Source: an uncultured Nioella sp.
GTDB taxonomy: Bacteria > Pseudomonadota > Alphaproteobacteria > Rhodobacterales > Rhodobacteraceae
Assembly: GCA_947495575.1 (NCBI GenBank)
Contig: CANLZL010000002.1
Location: 186,001-250,000 of the forward strand
Direction of reading: 5' to 3'
DNA: 64,000 nt
Shown: one piece after another, positions 54,462 through 64,000 of the stretch
Layout: each line of letters begins with the position of its first letter
How positions within the stretch are numbered: position 1 is the first letter of the stretch
The notes under the pieces: generated by a model
Databases searched by the model: none
What the model was told of the DNA's origin: nothing
Seen by the model: the letters and a program-made list of their open reading frames with translations, nothing else
Made by a program: the position numbers and the translations under genes

Positions 54462-55976
54462 TCAGATTCTCCAGAATGACGGATTGAACAGGGCCAACAG
54501 AACCAGGGTTTCCAGCCGCCCCAAAATCATTGCTGCACCATAAATCACCTTGGCCGCATCTGTAAGTGCGGCAAATACAATCGGCTGGCTCGCGCCATAA
54601 GCTGCAAGCGGGCCAGTTGTGGACAGGGCGGAACTGGCCAACACGAACGCATTTTCAAACTCAATCCCGGTGGCAGAAAGGGCCAACATCACCGCCGCAA
54701 TAGAGAGGATGAAAAGCATAAAAAACACCCAGGCGATATAGGCGCCCTCGCGTCGGATGCGACGCCCCATATTACCGCCTGAGGCAACGGAATTAGGGTA
54801 GACGAGTTTTCCGATCTCGCGTTGCCCGTGTTTATATAGCGCATAGACCCGCAAAAGCTTGACCCCACCTGCAGTGGTGGCAACGCCGCCGCCCATAAGC
54901 GCCAGCCCCACCAGAACCAACCCCGGCGTTGGCAGACCCGACCAACTGCGGGCCTCGCCCCAGAAATCTGACACAAAGCCAGTCGTGGTAAGGAAAGACA
55001 TGATTGTAAAAAAACCGCCCCAAAGGGCCGCAAAAGCGCCGCCTGTGTCGTCGACCTGGTCAACCTCCCACGCCCCAATGAAATGGCGCATAAAGAACAA
55101 AGCCGAGATCGTGCCTGCAACATAGATCGCGAGACGTAGCTCGCGATCCTGGAACAATCCCCAAAGCTCGGATCGATTGCGAGCGGCGATTGACGATTGC
55201 CGTGTGAGGGCAAAGACAAAGAAGATCAGAATGAAACATTCGGCCAGAAACCCGCCCTGCCCGCCCGAAAGCCCCCCATCGGGCGAGATGCCCGAGGTTG
55301 CCATCACAGACATGGCATGGCTGATGGCAGAAATATTGGTTTCGCCCGCCAGATACAGCAACAGCCACAAAATGCCAGTAAGGACGATGTAGATCGGTGC
55401 AAATTGGCGCACAGACCGGCGAAACCGAACGCCGGGCGCGGCTGCCTTGATCTGAATGGCCGAGGACACGACGTTTCTCTGTCGGACCTCGGTTGTTACT
55501 TCGAACCCGCCCAAATTGAGCGGTGCCAGCACCGCCGCCGCCGTCACCCAAATCAGAAAGCCACCCAACCAGCCGACAAGCGCCCGATAAAGGTGAACGG
55601 CATCGGTCAATCGGGCCGGATCAAACAGCGTCGCCCCGGTTGTCGTCAGACAGGACAGCATTTCAAAATAGGCGTTGAAAAACCGCGTAGCCTCTACCGC
55701 CTCATAAAATGGAACGGCAAGCATGGCGGGCAGGCAAAAATAGCCAGCTATAAGGGCCACAAGGTGCCGCCTTGCATCTTTAACCGGTGGCAGTCCTTGC
55801 GTGGCAAATCCCAGTGCGACGGTCACGATTAGGATCAGCAAGGACGAATAGAAAAAGCTGCGCGCCGTATCGAAATCTTCTGCGATCAAAGCCACCGCAG
55901 CCGGGATCAACATCGATATCGCACAGACCCCTGCAAAAGCCACAAGCAACGGTAATTTGGTTACAAACCGTATCAT
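54462..55976 (-). CDS. trkH: Trk-type potassium uptake protein, membrane subunit TrkH
   Basis: TrkH is the pore-forming subunit of the Trk K+ (or Na+) transporter. The 504-residue protein has about ten transmembrane helices and four filter-like loops of the MPM repeat; visible ones are LSCLTTTGATLFDP, MSVMATSGISPDGG, MSFLTTTGFVSDFWG and SSALSTTGPLAAYG. The third periplasmic loop is followed by GLALMGGGVATTAGGVKLLR. It starts three bases after the trkA stop, so the two genes are co-transcribed and encode one transporter. Confidence 0.94.
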   Translation of the reverse strand: MIRFVTKLPLLVAFAGVCAISMLIPAAVALIAEDFDTARSFFYSSLLILIVTVALGFATQGLPPVKDARRHLVALIAGYFCLPAMLAVPFYEAVEATRFFNAYFEMLSCLTTTGATLFDPARLTDAVHLYRALVGWLGGFLIWVTAAAVLAPLNLGGFEVTTEVRQRNVVSSAIQIKAAAPGVRFRRSVRQFAPIYIVLTGILWLLLYLAGETNISAISHAMSVMATSGISPDGGLSGGQGGFLAECFILIFFVFALTRQSSIAARNRSELWGLFQDRELRLAIYVAGTISALFFMRHFIGAWEVDQVDDTGGAFAALWGGFFTIMSFLTTTGFVSDFWGEARSWSGLPTPGLVLVGLALMGGGVATTAGGVKLLRVYALYKHGQREIGKLVYPNSVASGGNMGRRIRREGAYIAWVFFMLFILSIAAVMLALSATGIEFENAFVLASSALSTTGPLAAYGASQPIVFAALTDAAKVIYGAAMILGRLETLVLLALFNPSFWRI

Positions 55977-55979
55977 CGC

Positions 55980-57353
55980 CTAGAAAAAATCGACCGATAC
56001 GCGCAACAAAGCTTCGACCTCAGGCACATCCTTGGCCAATGCAAAAATGGCCACGGCGTCCCCTTCTTCAATCTTGGTGGACCCGCTCGGGCGAACGACT
56101 TTGGTCCCCTGGCGCACCGCGCCAAGCATCGCGCCTTCAGGGAAATCAATGTCGCGCACAGCCTTGCCTGCAATGGGTGAAGTCGAGAGAACCTGCGCCT
56201 CAATGACCTCTGCTTCGCCATCCCCTATCGAGTACACACCGCTGACACGGCCTTGCCTGATATGGCGCAGGATGGAGCTAACTGTTGTTGCACGCGGGTT
56301 GATAAAGGCATCAATACCAAGCGGCTCCATCATTTCTGACATTGTCGGGTCGTTGATCAGCGCGGTTGCCATTTTGGCCCCTGCGGCCTTGGCGCGGACC
56401 GAGGCCAAAAGGTTGGTTTTGTCGTCATCGGTCAGGCATAGAATCGCATCGGCGCGCTCTACGCCGGCCTCCCGCAAAATCTCGATATCCAGACCGTCGC
56501 CATGCAAGACAATCGTGCGGCGCAGCGCATCTGCTGCCACCTCTGCATTGCTGCGGTTAAACTCGATCATCCTTGCGCGGATGCGTGTGGATTTCTCCAG
56601 CTCTTGGGCCACAGCTAGACCGACATTGCCACCGCCGACAATGACGACACGTTCTTGTTCACCAGCGGTTTTCCCGAAGATTTCCAACGTGCGGGCGGTG
56701 TCTTCCTCATGGGTAAAAACATAGGCTTGATCGCCCGCGAACAGCTGATCGCCTGGTTCCGGTGCAAACAATGTCCCGTCGCGACGAATGCCGACGACCA
56801 ATGCGCGCAAGGTTGAAAACAACTCGGACAGCTGTCGCAAAGGTGTGTTCAGGACCGGACATTCGTCACTCAATCGAATGCCCAGAAGGCGCGCCTTTCC
56901 GCCCAAAAACCCCTCGCTATCAAATGTCGTCGGAGAGTTCAGGCGGCGCAGCGCCTTTTTTGCAACCTCACGTTCAGGGCTGATCACCACGTCAACAGGC
57001 AAATGCTCGCTGCGATAAAGGTCAGAATACACCGCTGTCAGATAGCTCTGCGCCCGCAGGCGCGCGATCTTACGAGGCACGGCAAAAATCGAATGCGCCA
57101 CCTGACAGGTCACCATGTTGACCTCATCCGATTGCGTCGCCGCAATAACCATATTGGCGTCTTCCGCGCCTGCCCGCTCAAGAATATCGGGGTAGGAGGC
57201 AAAGCCCGTGACCCCTTGAACATCAAGTGTTTCGGTCGCGCGGGCGACCAGTTCGGGGTTGTTATCAACCACCGTCACATCGTTGTTTTCGCGAGAGAGA
57301 TGGCGGGCGATCTGCCACCCCACCTGGCCTGCGCCGCAAATGATGACCTTCAT
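55980..57353 (-). CDS. trkA: Trk system potassium transporter regulatory subunit TrkA
   Basis: TrkA is the cytoplasmic NAD/ATP-binding ring that gates TrkH. The 457-residue protein has two RCK/TrkA-N Rossmann domains, the first beginning MKVIICGAGQVGWQIARHLS and the second VVIVGGGNVGLAVAQELEKS (about 231-250). Each is followed by a TrkA-C domain (for example LLGIRLSDECPVLNTPLRQL). The ATG at 57353 is chosen because the nucleotide-binding strand starts directly; the 30 residues of upstream frame have no domain content. It is followed by trkH. Confidence 0.95.
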   Translation of the reverse strand: MKVIICGAGQVGWQIARHLSRENNDVTVVDNNPELVARATETLDVQGVTGFASYPDILERAGAEDANMVIAATQSDEVNMVTCQVAHSIFAVPRKIARLRAQSYLTAVYSDLYRSEHLPVDVVISPEREVAKKALRRLNSPTTFDSEGFLGGKARLLGIRLSDECPVLNTPLRQLSELFSTLRALVVGIRRDGTLFAPEPGDQLFAGDQAYVFTHEEDTARTLEIFGKTAGEQERVVIVGGGNVGLAVAQELEKSTRIRARMIEFNRSNAEVAADALRRTIVLHGDGLDIEILREAGVERADAILCLTDDDKTNLLASVRAKAAGAKMATALINDPTMSEMMEPLGIDAFINPRATTVSSILRHIRQGRVSGVYSIGDGEAEVIEAQVLSTSPIAGKAVRDIDFPEGAMLGAVRQGTKVVRPSGSTKIEEGDAVAIFALAKDVPEVEALLRVSVDFF

Positions 57354-57530
57354 CCGTCCCTGTCCGTTCCTGTCTGGCCCGTCCTTGGCTGACCCGGTAT
57401 TCCAACCAGCCTTCTGCATGGCAGAACCCATCGCCGCCGTCAATTGGGCAGCCTTGCAACCAGGACCGGGAAATGATTTGTTTCTCTAAGGTGTCCAGGG
57501 CCGTCTCATGTTGAAGCAAAGGTATGCCCT

Positions 57531-57983
57531 ATGAAACGTAACTTATTAATTTTATGCAGTGTTTTGGCACTGAGCGCCTGCCGCTTCGATGAATATTACG
57601 CCGAAGGTGCCTCGATCGCGACACGGGACAGCGACGTCGCTGCCTGCAATGCCATAGCGATCCGACAATACCCAATTGCACAAATGACGAGATATACACC
57701 GCAAGTGTTTCACCCGGCTCGCGAGACCTGCAACAGTGCCGGTATCTGCCGGATCAACCCGCCTTATTGGTCTGGCGGCGATCCCTATACGGTCGATGTG
57801 AATGAAGACAGACGCACGGGCGCGGTTCGCGCCTGTATGGCGGATCGAGGCTATACTTTGGTTTCATTGCCCCGTTGCGACCCGCAAGGAACAGTCGCAG
57901 CCTCAACCATCATGGCGCCGCTGACCGCGGAAACCTGCCTAATTCCGCGTCAAAGTGGTGGCTCATTGGTGGTAAACCCATAA
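57531..57983 (+). CDS. Predicted lipoprotein, unknown function
   Basis: The 150-residue protein starts MKRNLLILCSVLALSACRFD, a lipoprotein signal with the lipobox LSAC (Cys 17). The mature part is short and cysteine-containing (ETCNSAGICRINPPYWSGGD; CMADRGYTLVSLPRCDPQG), so disulphides in the periplasm are likely. I do not recognise a family beyond the general impression of a small Roseobacter lipoprotein. It lies between divergent trkA and convergent ntrX (4 bases between the stops). Confidence 0.82.
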   Translation: MKRNLLILCSVLALSACRFDEYYAEGASIATRDSDVAACNAIAIRQYPIAQMTRYTPQVFHPARETCNSAGICRINPPYWSGGDPYTVDVNEDRRTGAVRACMADRGYTLVSLPRCDPQGTVAASTIMAPLTAETCLIPRQSGGSLVVNP

Positions 57984-57987
57984 ACGT

Positions 57988-59388
57988 CTATTCCTTGGGT
58001 TCCTCGACCTGCGCCACTCTCGCCCCTGCCCGGTTTGCTGTGACCACACCAAGTGATTTCAATTTCCGGTGCAACGCGCTGCGCTCCATTCCGACGAAAT
58101 TTGCCGTGCGGCTGATATTTCCGCCGAAACGGTTGATCTGTGCCATCAGGTAGTGACGTTCGAAAAGCTCCCGCGCCTCGCGCAAGGGCAGCGTGGTCAG
58201 GCTGGACGAAAGGGAGATTTCATCCTCTTCCCCCCCCACAGACTGCCCCGGCAAATCCTTCGCCTCAATCGGGCCAGTGCCATCTCCAAGGATGAGAACC
58301 CGTTCAATGACATTGCGCAATTCGCGAATATTGCCCGCCCATTGCATTGTTTGCAGCATCGCCTCCGCATCTGCCCCAAGTTCGCGCAGCGGTAAGCCCT
58401 GGGTTGCGTTGAATTGCTTGATGAAATGGCGTGCCAGTTCAGGGATATCCTCGCGTCGCTCTTCCAGGCTCGGCACTTCGATCGGCACAACATTCAGCCT
58501 GTGATACAGCTCTTCTCGGAAGGTGCCTTTGGCAATTTCGTCCAGAAGATTCTTCGATGTTGATGAGATAACTCGGAGATCCACGCGCACCTTTGCGCTG
58601 CCTCCGACGCGGGTGAAGCTCTGATCCACTAAGACCCGCAAGATCTTGGATTGGGTGCCAAGCGGCATATCGGCAATCTCATCAAAGAATATGACACCGC
58701 CATGCGCTTGTTCCAGCAACCCCTGTTCAATCCCGCGCTCCGCACTTTCGCGGCCAAAGAGGGTCTCTTCCATATGATCGGGCTGCACCGACGCAGAACT
58801 GACGGTCACAAAGGGGGCATCAGCACGATCAGAATGTGCGTGGATATAGCGGGCTGATATCTCTTTGCCCGAGCCCGGTCCCCCCGTAAGCATCACGCGC
58901 CCATTGGACTTTGTCACTTTATCCAGCTGCGATTTCAGGGTCTTGAACGCAGCGCCAGCCCCGATCATCTCGTCAACATTGCCGTCCTGACGCCGAAGCG
59001 CAGAATTCTCACGGCGCAGACGGCTCACTTCCATCGCACGGCGGATCACCACCATAAGTTGGTCGATGTTGAAGGGCTTTTCGATGAAATCAAACGCACC
59101 CTGTTTGATCGCGGCCACTGCGATTTCGATATTGCCATGCCCGGAAATGATCACTACCGGCACGCCGGGATTGTCACGCTTGACATGGGACAGGATGTCG
59201 ATCCCGTCCATGTTGCTGTCTTTCAGCCAGATATCGAGGATCATCATCCCCGGCGGCTCTTTGTTCAGCTCGGCCATGCATTCATCTGAATTGCCGGCCA
59301 TCCGGGTCGAAAACCCTTCATCTTCAAGGATATCGCAGATGAGTTCACGAATGTCGCGCTCGTCATCGACCACCAGAATATCACTCAT
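57988..59388 (-). CDS. ntrX: Nitrogen/redox response regulator NtrX
   Basis: NtrX is the response regulator paired with NtrY. The 466-residue protein has a receiver domain (phosphorylation Asp about 52 in MMILDIWLKD), an AAA+ domain with Walker A GGPGSGKEISARYIH and Walker B GGVIFFDEIADMPLG, and a C-terminal HTH (GGNISRTANFVGMERSALHR). The sigma-54 contact loop GAFTGA is missing: the equivalent stretch reads LFGRESAERGIEQG. The ATG at 59388 overlaps the ntrY end by eight bases; longer upstream frames lie within ntrY. NtrX without GAFTGA is known in several alphaproteobacteria, where it regulates without sigma-54. Confidence 0.95.
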   Translation of the reverse strand: MSDILVVDDERDIRELICDILEDEGFSTRMAGNSDECMAELNKEPPGMMILDIWLKDSNMDGIDILSHVKRDNPGVPVVIISGHGNIEIAVAAIKQGAFDFIEKPFNIDQLMVVIRRAMEVSRLRRENSALRRQDGNVDEMIGAGAAFKTLKSQLDKVTKSNGRVMLTGGPGSGKEISARYIHAHSDRADAPFVTVSSASVQPDHMEETLFGRESAERGIEQGLLEQAHGGVIFFDEIADMPLGTQSKILRVLVDQSFTRVGGSAKVRVDLRVISSTSKNLLDEIAKGTFREELYHRLNVVPIEVPSLEERREDIPELARHFIKQFNATQGLPLRELGADAEAMLQTMQWAGNIRELRNVIERVLILGDGTGPIEAKDLPGQSVGGEEDEISLSSSLTTLPLREARELFERHYLMAQINRFGGNISRTANFVGMERSALHRKLKSLGVVTANRAGARVAQVEEPKE

Positions 59389-61642
59389 TATGTTCTCCTT
59401 CCTCCCCGGCCTGACGCGGCAGAATAATCCGCGCCATGGCCCCGGAATGCGCCCCTTCTTCGAATGGGTCCGCATCCAGCAGGTCTAACGACCCGCCATG
59501 TTCTTCAATGATTTTCTTCACAATAGGCAAGCCAAGCCCAGTGCCTTCGTCACGTGTCGTTACGTAAGGCTCAAACAGCCGCGCACGATCAGGTGGCAAG
59601 CCGATCCCGTTGTCGGATATCCGAATTTCAGCCGTGTCCGGGTGCAAGAGCATCTTTATCCGAATCTGCGCCCTGAACCCATCCGGCGCCCCTTTTTGTT
59701 GCAAACTTTCAATAGCTTCTCCGCCATTCTTGATCAAATTGGTCAGCGCCTGACCAATCATCGTGGCATCCAGATCAGCCAAAACTGGACCCTCCGGAAT
59801 ATCGGTTTCGATCGAGGTTCCGGGCTGCCCGGACTGCTGCAGTACCACGGCATCGCTCAGCAGTTTGGCCAGATCTTCGGGGTGGCGTTCAGGTTCCGGC
59901 ATCCGCGCGAATTTCGAGAACTCATCGACGATCCGGCGCAAATCATTTGTCTGGCGCACAATAACATCGGTCAGTTGACCCAACTGCTCTGCATCCGCCT
60001 CATCCAGCATCCGACCAAATTTACGACGGACACGTTCGGCGGACAGTTGGATGGGCGTCAAAGGGTTCTTGATCTCATGGGCAATACGGCGGGCCACGTC
60101 GCCCCAAGCGGCCATGCGCTGCGCTGATACCAGGTCGGTCACGTCGTCAAAGGCGACAACATAGCCTTCCAGTTCCCCAGACTGGTTACGTCGCTCAGAA
60201 AGGCGCACCAAAAGGCTTTCCTGACTGCCGCGGCGCGTAACCTTGATCTCTTCCTGAACCACGGTGCGGGCTCGGTCGACCAGCCGCAAGAAAAGTGGCG
60301 AGAATTCCGGCACGGCGGCTTCGATCGCGACGCCATGATCGCGCTCTTCCGACAGATCGAGGGCCGTGATCGCAGAGCGGTTCATGAAATCGACTTTGCC
60401 CTCCGCATCCAAACCGATCACACCCGATGTGACCGAGGTTAAAACTGAATCAAACTGGCGGCGGCGCTCTTCCGTCCGCTCGTTTTGTTCAATGAGGGCG
60501 TCGCGTTGACCCTTCAATTGCCGGGTCATCTGGTTAAACAGCCGCCCCAGCATGGCGATCTCATCATCGCCCTGCTCTTCTGGAACCCGCACATCGAGAT
60601 CACCTATTCCGACGCGCTGCGCAGCCCCGGCCAAACGGCCAACGGGGCGTGACAGACGCTCCGCAAACCAAAGCCCGAACCAAATGGCCGCCAGGATCAG
60701 AATCAAAGCGAAGCCGATATAGATAAGGCCAAACTGAAACAGGAACTGGCCCCGGTCACTTTCCAATTGCCGGTACAGTCCAACTGTCGCCTGTGTTTCA
60801 TCCAAGAGAGCAATAATCTGACCGTCAACTTCGCGACTGATATAAAGATAGCGATCGCCAAAAGCGCCAAGACGGATGAGCGCGCGAAATTCGTTGACGT
60901 CGCGATCTTCGATTAGAACCAGCTCTCCTTCAGCCGCAGCTGCCAGATCCGCGTCCGACGGACGTTCAAAATCAAATAAATAACTCCGCTCGCCGCGGGC
61001 CCGAATGTCGCCGGCACCATCAATCACAAATGCCTCTTTCAACCCGCGTTGGATCGCGTTTTGGCCCTGCTGCAACAATGGCCGGATATCACCATCCGAC
61101 AAGAACGGCGTAGCGCGGCGATTAACATTCAGAAAGGCCGCAAGCGCCCGCGCATCTTCGCTCAGATCGACCCGATGCTCCTCTTGGTAGGCATGCGCAG
61201 CCTCTAGAGAATGACCAAGCGCATTGCGAACCCGATCAGAAAACCAGCTTTCCAAGCCCAAATTTACAGTGATCGTTGCAAATACCGCGACCAAAATCGT
61301 GGGCAACAGGGCGACAAGGGCGAAAACCCCCGTCAGTCGCAAATGAAGCCGCGACCCGGCCGAACGGGCCCTTCGCGCGGCAATCATCTTGGTCACGCGA
61401 TAAAGAACCAATGCCGCCACGGCGATCACATAGATCATATCGGCCAACAGGATCAGCCGTAAAGCGGGCGCATCGGTGGATTGATCGAAGGGTCCAAGTA
61501 CAAGGAAGGTCGCAACGGCCAGGATCGGGCCCAGCCCTACCAGGCCAAAAGTGCCAATCGTGCGCCATCGCCTACGCGACCGGATAGAAACCAGTCGCAT
61601 CAGTGTGGATTCTGCATCACCTCGAACGGGATTATCCACCAA
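59381..61642 (-). CDS. ntrY: Sensor histidine kinase NtrY
   Basis: The 753-residue kinase has four or so N-terminal transmembrane segments around a periplasmic/sensor region, a HAMP domain (ERLSRPVGRLAGAAQRVGIG, near 325), a PAS-like segment (RRQFDSVLTSVTSGVIGLDA), a HisKA domain with the phosphorylated His in [20 protein letters not shown] and a HATPase domain (DNGIGLPPDRARLFEPYV; GTGLGLPIVKKIIEEHGG). It phosphorylates NtrX, which is encoded directly after it with an eight-base overlap. The ntrC gene is 96 bases upstream, as in Rhodobacter. Confidence 0.95.
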   Translation of the reverse strand: MVDNPVRGDAESTLMRLVSIRSRRRWRTIGTFGLVGLGPILAVATFLVLGPFDQSTDAPALRLILLADMIYVIAVAALVLYRVTKMIAARRARSAGSRLHLRLTGVFALVALLPTILVAVFATITVNLGLESWFSDRVRNALGHSLEAAHAYQEEHRVDLSEDARALAAFLNVNRRATPFLSDGDIRPLLQQGQNAIQRGLKEAFVIDGAGDIRARGERSYLFDFERPSDADLAAAAEGELVLIEDRDVNEFRALIRLGAFGDRYLYISREVDGQIIALLDETQATVGLYRQLESDRGQFLFQFGLIYIGFALILILAAIWFGLWFAERLSRPVGRLAGAAQRVGIGDLDVRVPEEQGDDEIAMLGRLFNQMTRQLKGQRDALIEQNERTEERRRQFDSVLTSVTSGVIGLDAEGKVDFMNRSAITALDLSEERDHGVAIEAAVPEFSPLFLRLVDRARTVVQEEIKVTRRGSQESLLVRLSERRNQSGELEGYVVAFDDVTDLVSAQRMAAWGDVARRIAHEIKNPLTPIQLSAERVRRKFGRMLDEADAEQLGQLTDVIVRQTNDLRRIVDEFSKFARMPEPERHPEDLAKLLSDAVVLQQSGQPGTSIETDIPEGPVLADLDATMIGQALTNLIKNGGEAIESLQQKGAPDGFRAQIRIKMLLHPDTAEIRISDNGIGLPPDRARLFEPYVTTRDEGTGLGLPIVKKIIEEHGGSLDLLDADPFEEGAHSGAMARIILPRQAGEEGEHNE

Positions 61643-61738
61643 AATGCCTCTTAATGTGGGGTGATCCAGCCACCCGACCGCAATCTATTGGTGCGTTGCA
61701 AAAAACCGTAACCGATGCGCAACGCGACTGTTGCGGTT

Positions 61739-63118
61739 TTACATCAACTTACGGCGACGAGTCACGCGAATATCAAGGTCCGTGATCTTCTTGCGCAAAG
61801 TATTTCGATTGATCCCGAGAAGATCCGCGCATTTGGCCTGATTGCCACCAGTCGCATCCAGGGCAATTTCAATCAAAGGCATCTCAACCTCTCGCAAAAT
61901 GCGGCCATAAAGCCCCGGCGGTGGCAGGACCCCGCCATGCAAATCGAAATAACGCTTGAGGTGTTTGGCGACCGAGGCAGAAAGCTTCTCACCGTCACCT
62001 GCCCCCATCAGCGGTTCGATCTCGGGCTGGTTGCCCAAAACAAGTTCAACCTCGGCCTTTCCGATAACCTCGGACTGGCTGGTGACGGCCAAACGGCGCA
62101 CGGTATTTTCAAGCTGGCGCACATTGCCGGGCCAGGAATAGGCGCGGATCAGTTCCATCGCTCCCGGCGACAAGCGCCGCAATGGCATGCCGTCCCGCTC
62201 GGCCCGCAACAGAAAGTGGTCAGCCAACAGCGGGATATCGTCGACCCGTTCCCTTAACGCGGGCACGGCAACGGTGACACCGCCCAAACGATAGAACAGG
62301 TCTTGGCGAAAGGCGCCGGCCTCCATCTTTTCGGTCAGGTCTTTCTGGCTGGTTGCCATGATCCGCGGGGCCGCATCGCCCAACTGGTCCAGCAGGCGGA
62401 CAATCTTGCCCTGCGCGGCATCATCAAAATCGCCAACCTCGTCAAAGACAATGGAGCCTTCCTTGGCACGCGAAACCGCCTGTGCGGCCCCATCGGGCGC
62501 ATCAAGGTCAGAGGCGGTGACCACAACAAATGGTTGTGTCCGTCGGTCCGAAAAATCGTGAATCGCGCGGCCGATCAGGCTTTTGCCGGTGCCGCTTTCT
62601 CCGGTGATCAGGACAGGCAGCTCGGCATTCATTACCCTTGCAACCAGCCGATATAACGCTTGCATGGAAGGTGTCCGGCCCACGAGCGGCAGTTCATCCT
62701 GCGTTGCCGCTTCAGCACTACGCACTTCGGGTGGGCGGGTAACCGGGGCACGCCGCTTCAGATCCAGCGCCCGCGCTGCCCGTTTCATCAGGTCAGGCAG
62801 ATCAAATGGTTTCGGCAAGTAGTCATAGGCATCGGCCTCGGTCGCCTGAATGGCGGTCATGATCGTGTTTTGAGCCGAAATGATGATAACCGGCATGCCG
62901 GGCCGTTTTTCCGTGATTTTGGGCAAGGTCTCTAGCCCGTTTCCATCCGGCATGATCACGTCTGATATCACCAGATCGCCCTTGCCCTCATCCACCCATC
63001 GCATCAGCGTCACAAGTGACGAGGTTGCATGCACCTTACATCCCGCGCGTGTCAGTGCCTGGGTCAGAACCGTGCGGATCGTGCGGTCATCATCTGCGAC
63101 TAATACGGTGCCATCCAT
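61739..63118 (-). CDS. ntrC: Nitrogen regulation response regulator NtrC (GAFTGA-less, Rhodobacter type)
   Basis: NtrC activates nitrogen-assimilation genes when phosphorylated by NtrB. The 459-residue protein has a receiver domain (phosphorylation Asp about 53 in [13 protein letters not shown]), an AAA+ domain ([38 protein letters not shown]) and a FIS-type HTH ([20 protein letters not shown]). Between Walker A and Walker B the GAFTGA loop and neighbouring residues are gone; the sequence passes from [18 protein letters not shown] straight into Walker B. The NtrC of Rhodobacter capsulatus shares this deletion and works with sigma-70. It starts five bases behind the ntrB end. Confidence 0.95.
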   Translation of the reverse strand: MDGTVLVADDDRTIRTVLTQALTRAGCKVHATSSLVTLMRWVDEGKGDLVISDVIMPDGNGLETLPKITEKRPGMPVIIISAQNTIMTAIQATEADAYDYLPKPFDLPDLMKRAARALDLKRRAPVTRPPEVRSAEAATQDELPLVGRTPSMQALYRLVARVMNAELPVLITGESGTGKSLIGRAIHDFSDRRTQPFVVVTASDLDAPDGAAQAVSRAKEGSIVFDEVGDFDDAAQGKIVRLLDQLGDAAPRIMATSQKDLTEKMEAGAFRQDLFYRLGGVTVAVPALRERVDDIPLLADHFLLRAERDGMPLRRLSPGAMELIRAYSWPGNVRQLENTVRRLAVTSQSEVIGKAEVELVLGNQPEIEPLMGAGDGEKLSASVAKHLKRYFDLHGGVLPPPGLYGRILREVEMPLIEIALDATGGNQAKCADLLGINRNTLRKKITDLDIRVTRRRKLM

Positions 63119-63123
63119 TGATA

Positions 63124-64000
63124 TTATCCTTGCGGGTCAGTTAGTTGTGCTTCTCTTGGGGCGAGAGGCAGAGAAATTTTGAAAACAGTGCGACCGGGCA
63201 CAGAGTCGACGGCAATCCAGCCATCCTGTTCCGCGATCAGTTTGGAAACGAGGGCAAGGCCCAAGCCAGTGCCGTTTTCACGGCCCGACACAAAGGGCTC
63301 GAAGATATCCGAGGCGATTTCGCTCGGCAGGCCAGGACCATCATCGATCACCTCGATATGGAGGGGAACGGCCCCGCGCGTGCCATCGCGCTTTCGCACT
63401 CTCAGGCCTGGTTCATAGAAACTGCGTAACCTGATCGTTCCGCCAGCGCGCCCCGCCTCGGCCGCGTTTTTCAGAAGGTTCAGAAAAACCTGCTGCAACT
63501 TATCCGGGTCCGCCATCGTCAATGGCAAGGACGGGTCATAATCATCTTCGATCCGCATATGCGCTGCAAAACCCACCGCGGCCGATTTCCGGGCGCGATC
63601 CAGCACATCATGGATGTTCACCGGCTTCATGCTGGGTGGGCTGACATTGCCGAACTCTTCGACCTGATCAAGCAGCTTGGTGATGCGCTTGGTTTCGGCC
63701 ACGATCAGGTCGGTAAGCTCAAGATCCTCACCATTTACAGACATCGAGATCAACTGCGCCGCACCGGAAATCCCGGCAAGCGGGTTCTTGATCTCATGGG
63801 CCAGCATTTCGGCCATGCCAATGGCGGACTTGGCGGCGGATTTTGAGCTGAGCGCGCGATCAAGCCGCCCCGCCAACGCACGGCTTTCCAATAGAACAAG
63901 GACATGCCCTGCTTGATCGGCCACCGGGGCTATCTGCAAATCGCAGGATTCCGGTTTGCGGCTGCCGGTGCCAACATCAACTGTATTGACAAATAAGGGG
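63124..64000 (-). CDS. ntrB: Nitrogen regulation sensor kinase NtrB (5' part cut by window edge)
   Basis: NtrB phosphorylates or dephosphorylates NtrC according to the nitrogen state signalled by PII protein. The visible C-terminal part (about 290 residues; the frame is open to the window edge) has the end of the PAS region ([20 protein letters not shown]), the HisKA segment with the active His in [40 protein letters not shown] and the HATPase motifs [20 protein letters not shown] and [18 protein letters not shown]. The N-terminus and its start lie outside the window. It is followed by ntrC. Confidence 0.95.
   Translation of the reverse strand, partial: PLFVNTVDVGTGSRKPESCDLQIAPVADQAGHVLVLLESRALAGRLDRALSSKSAAKSAIGMAEMLAHEIKNPLAGISGAAQLISMSVNGEDLELTDLIVAETKRITKLLDQVEEFGNVSPPSMKPVNIHDVLDRARKSAAVGFAAHMRIEDDYDPSLPLTMADPDKLQQVFLNLLKNAAEAGRAGGTIRLRSFYEPGLRVRKRDGTRGAVPLHIEVIDDGPGLPSEIASDIFEPFVSGRENGTGLGLALVSKLIAEQDGWIAVDSVPGRTVFKISLPLAPREAQLTDPQG

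Noticed and set aside
1-64000. CRISPR arrays, insertion sequences, prophage genes, rRNA genes
   Set aside because: No regularly spaced repeats, transposase motifs, phage structural genes or rRNA-like sequences were seen on either strand.

Overview
The window looks like chromosomal DNA of a Rhodobacterales (Roseobacter-group) alphaproteobacterium. The evidence is the gene orders pyrH-frr-uppS-cdsA-dxr-rseP-bamA and ntrB-ntrC-ntrY-ntrX-trkA-trkH-hfq-hflX, a class II B12-dependent ribonucleotide reductase, an alpha-type SspB, an NtrC without the sigma-54 contact loop, and moderately high GC with frequent ATGA stop/start overlaps. I see no plasmid, phage, insertion-sequence or CRISPR features. 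The genus assignment is an inference.

Layout. 1-7521 (minus strand) is an envelope and translation operon: pyrH, frr, uppS, cdsA, dxr, rseP, a 41-residue membrane peptide and bamA (cut by the left edge). 7660-9416 holds miaA and an AraC-type regulator. 9595-13275 is nrdJ with an NrdR-like box upstream. 13802-16751 has a glycosyltransferase, tRNA-Pro(UGG), a DUF192 protein, a double cold-shock-domain protein and pdxH. 16895-22639 has fabI, gpt, convergent aroK-aroB, a small membrane peptide, a secreted unknown protein and a XerD-type recombinase.

22715-34779 is accessory and carries surface-glycan functions: a GMC oxidoreductase and SDR pair, a WecB/TagA glycosyltransferase, two sugar-dehydrogenase-like proteins (one a Gfo/Idh-SDR fusion), an NAD-epimerase-like protein, GT4 and GT2 glycosyltransferases, a BY-kinase-like ATPase and, convergent to it, a Wzz-type co-polymerase. 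No flippase, polymerase or initiating transferase is present.

34940-47600 (minus strand) is the most distinctive part, a tight four-gene operon: type I PKS (KS-AT-KR-DH-ACP-TE), GT2 glycosyltransferase, NRPS (formyltransferase, degenerate C, A domain with an inserted luciferase-like monooxygenase, T) and a Sfp-type phosphopantetheinyl transferase. Read as an assembly line, it should load one amino acid, probably formylate and oxidise it, extend it by a ketide unit, reduce and dehydrate it, and release it by thioesterase. The product is unknown. The internal glycosyltransferase and the glycan genes next door suggest it may be glycosylated or surface-linked.

47802-64000 is mostly conserved chromosome: sspB, a methyltransferase, fumC with a terminator, an MsrQ-like protein, a DUF4169 protein, a Hint-domain protein, a ribbon-helix-helix protein, then hflX, hfq, trkH, trkA, a lipoprotein, ntrX, ntrY, ntrC and ntrB (cut by the right edge).
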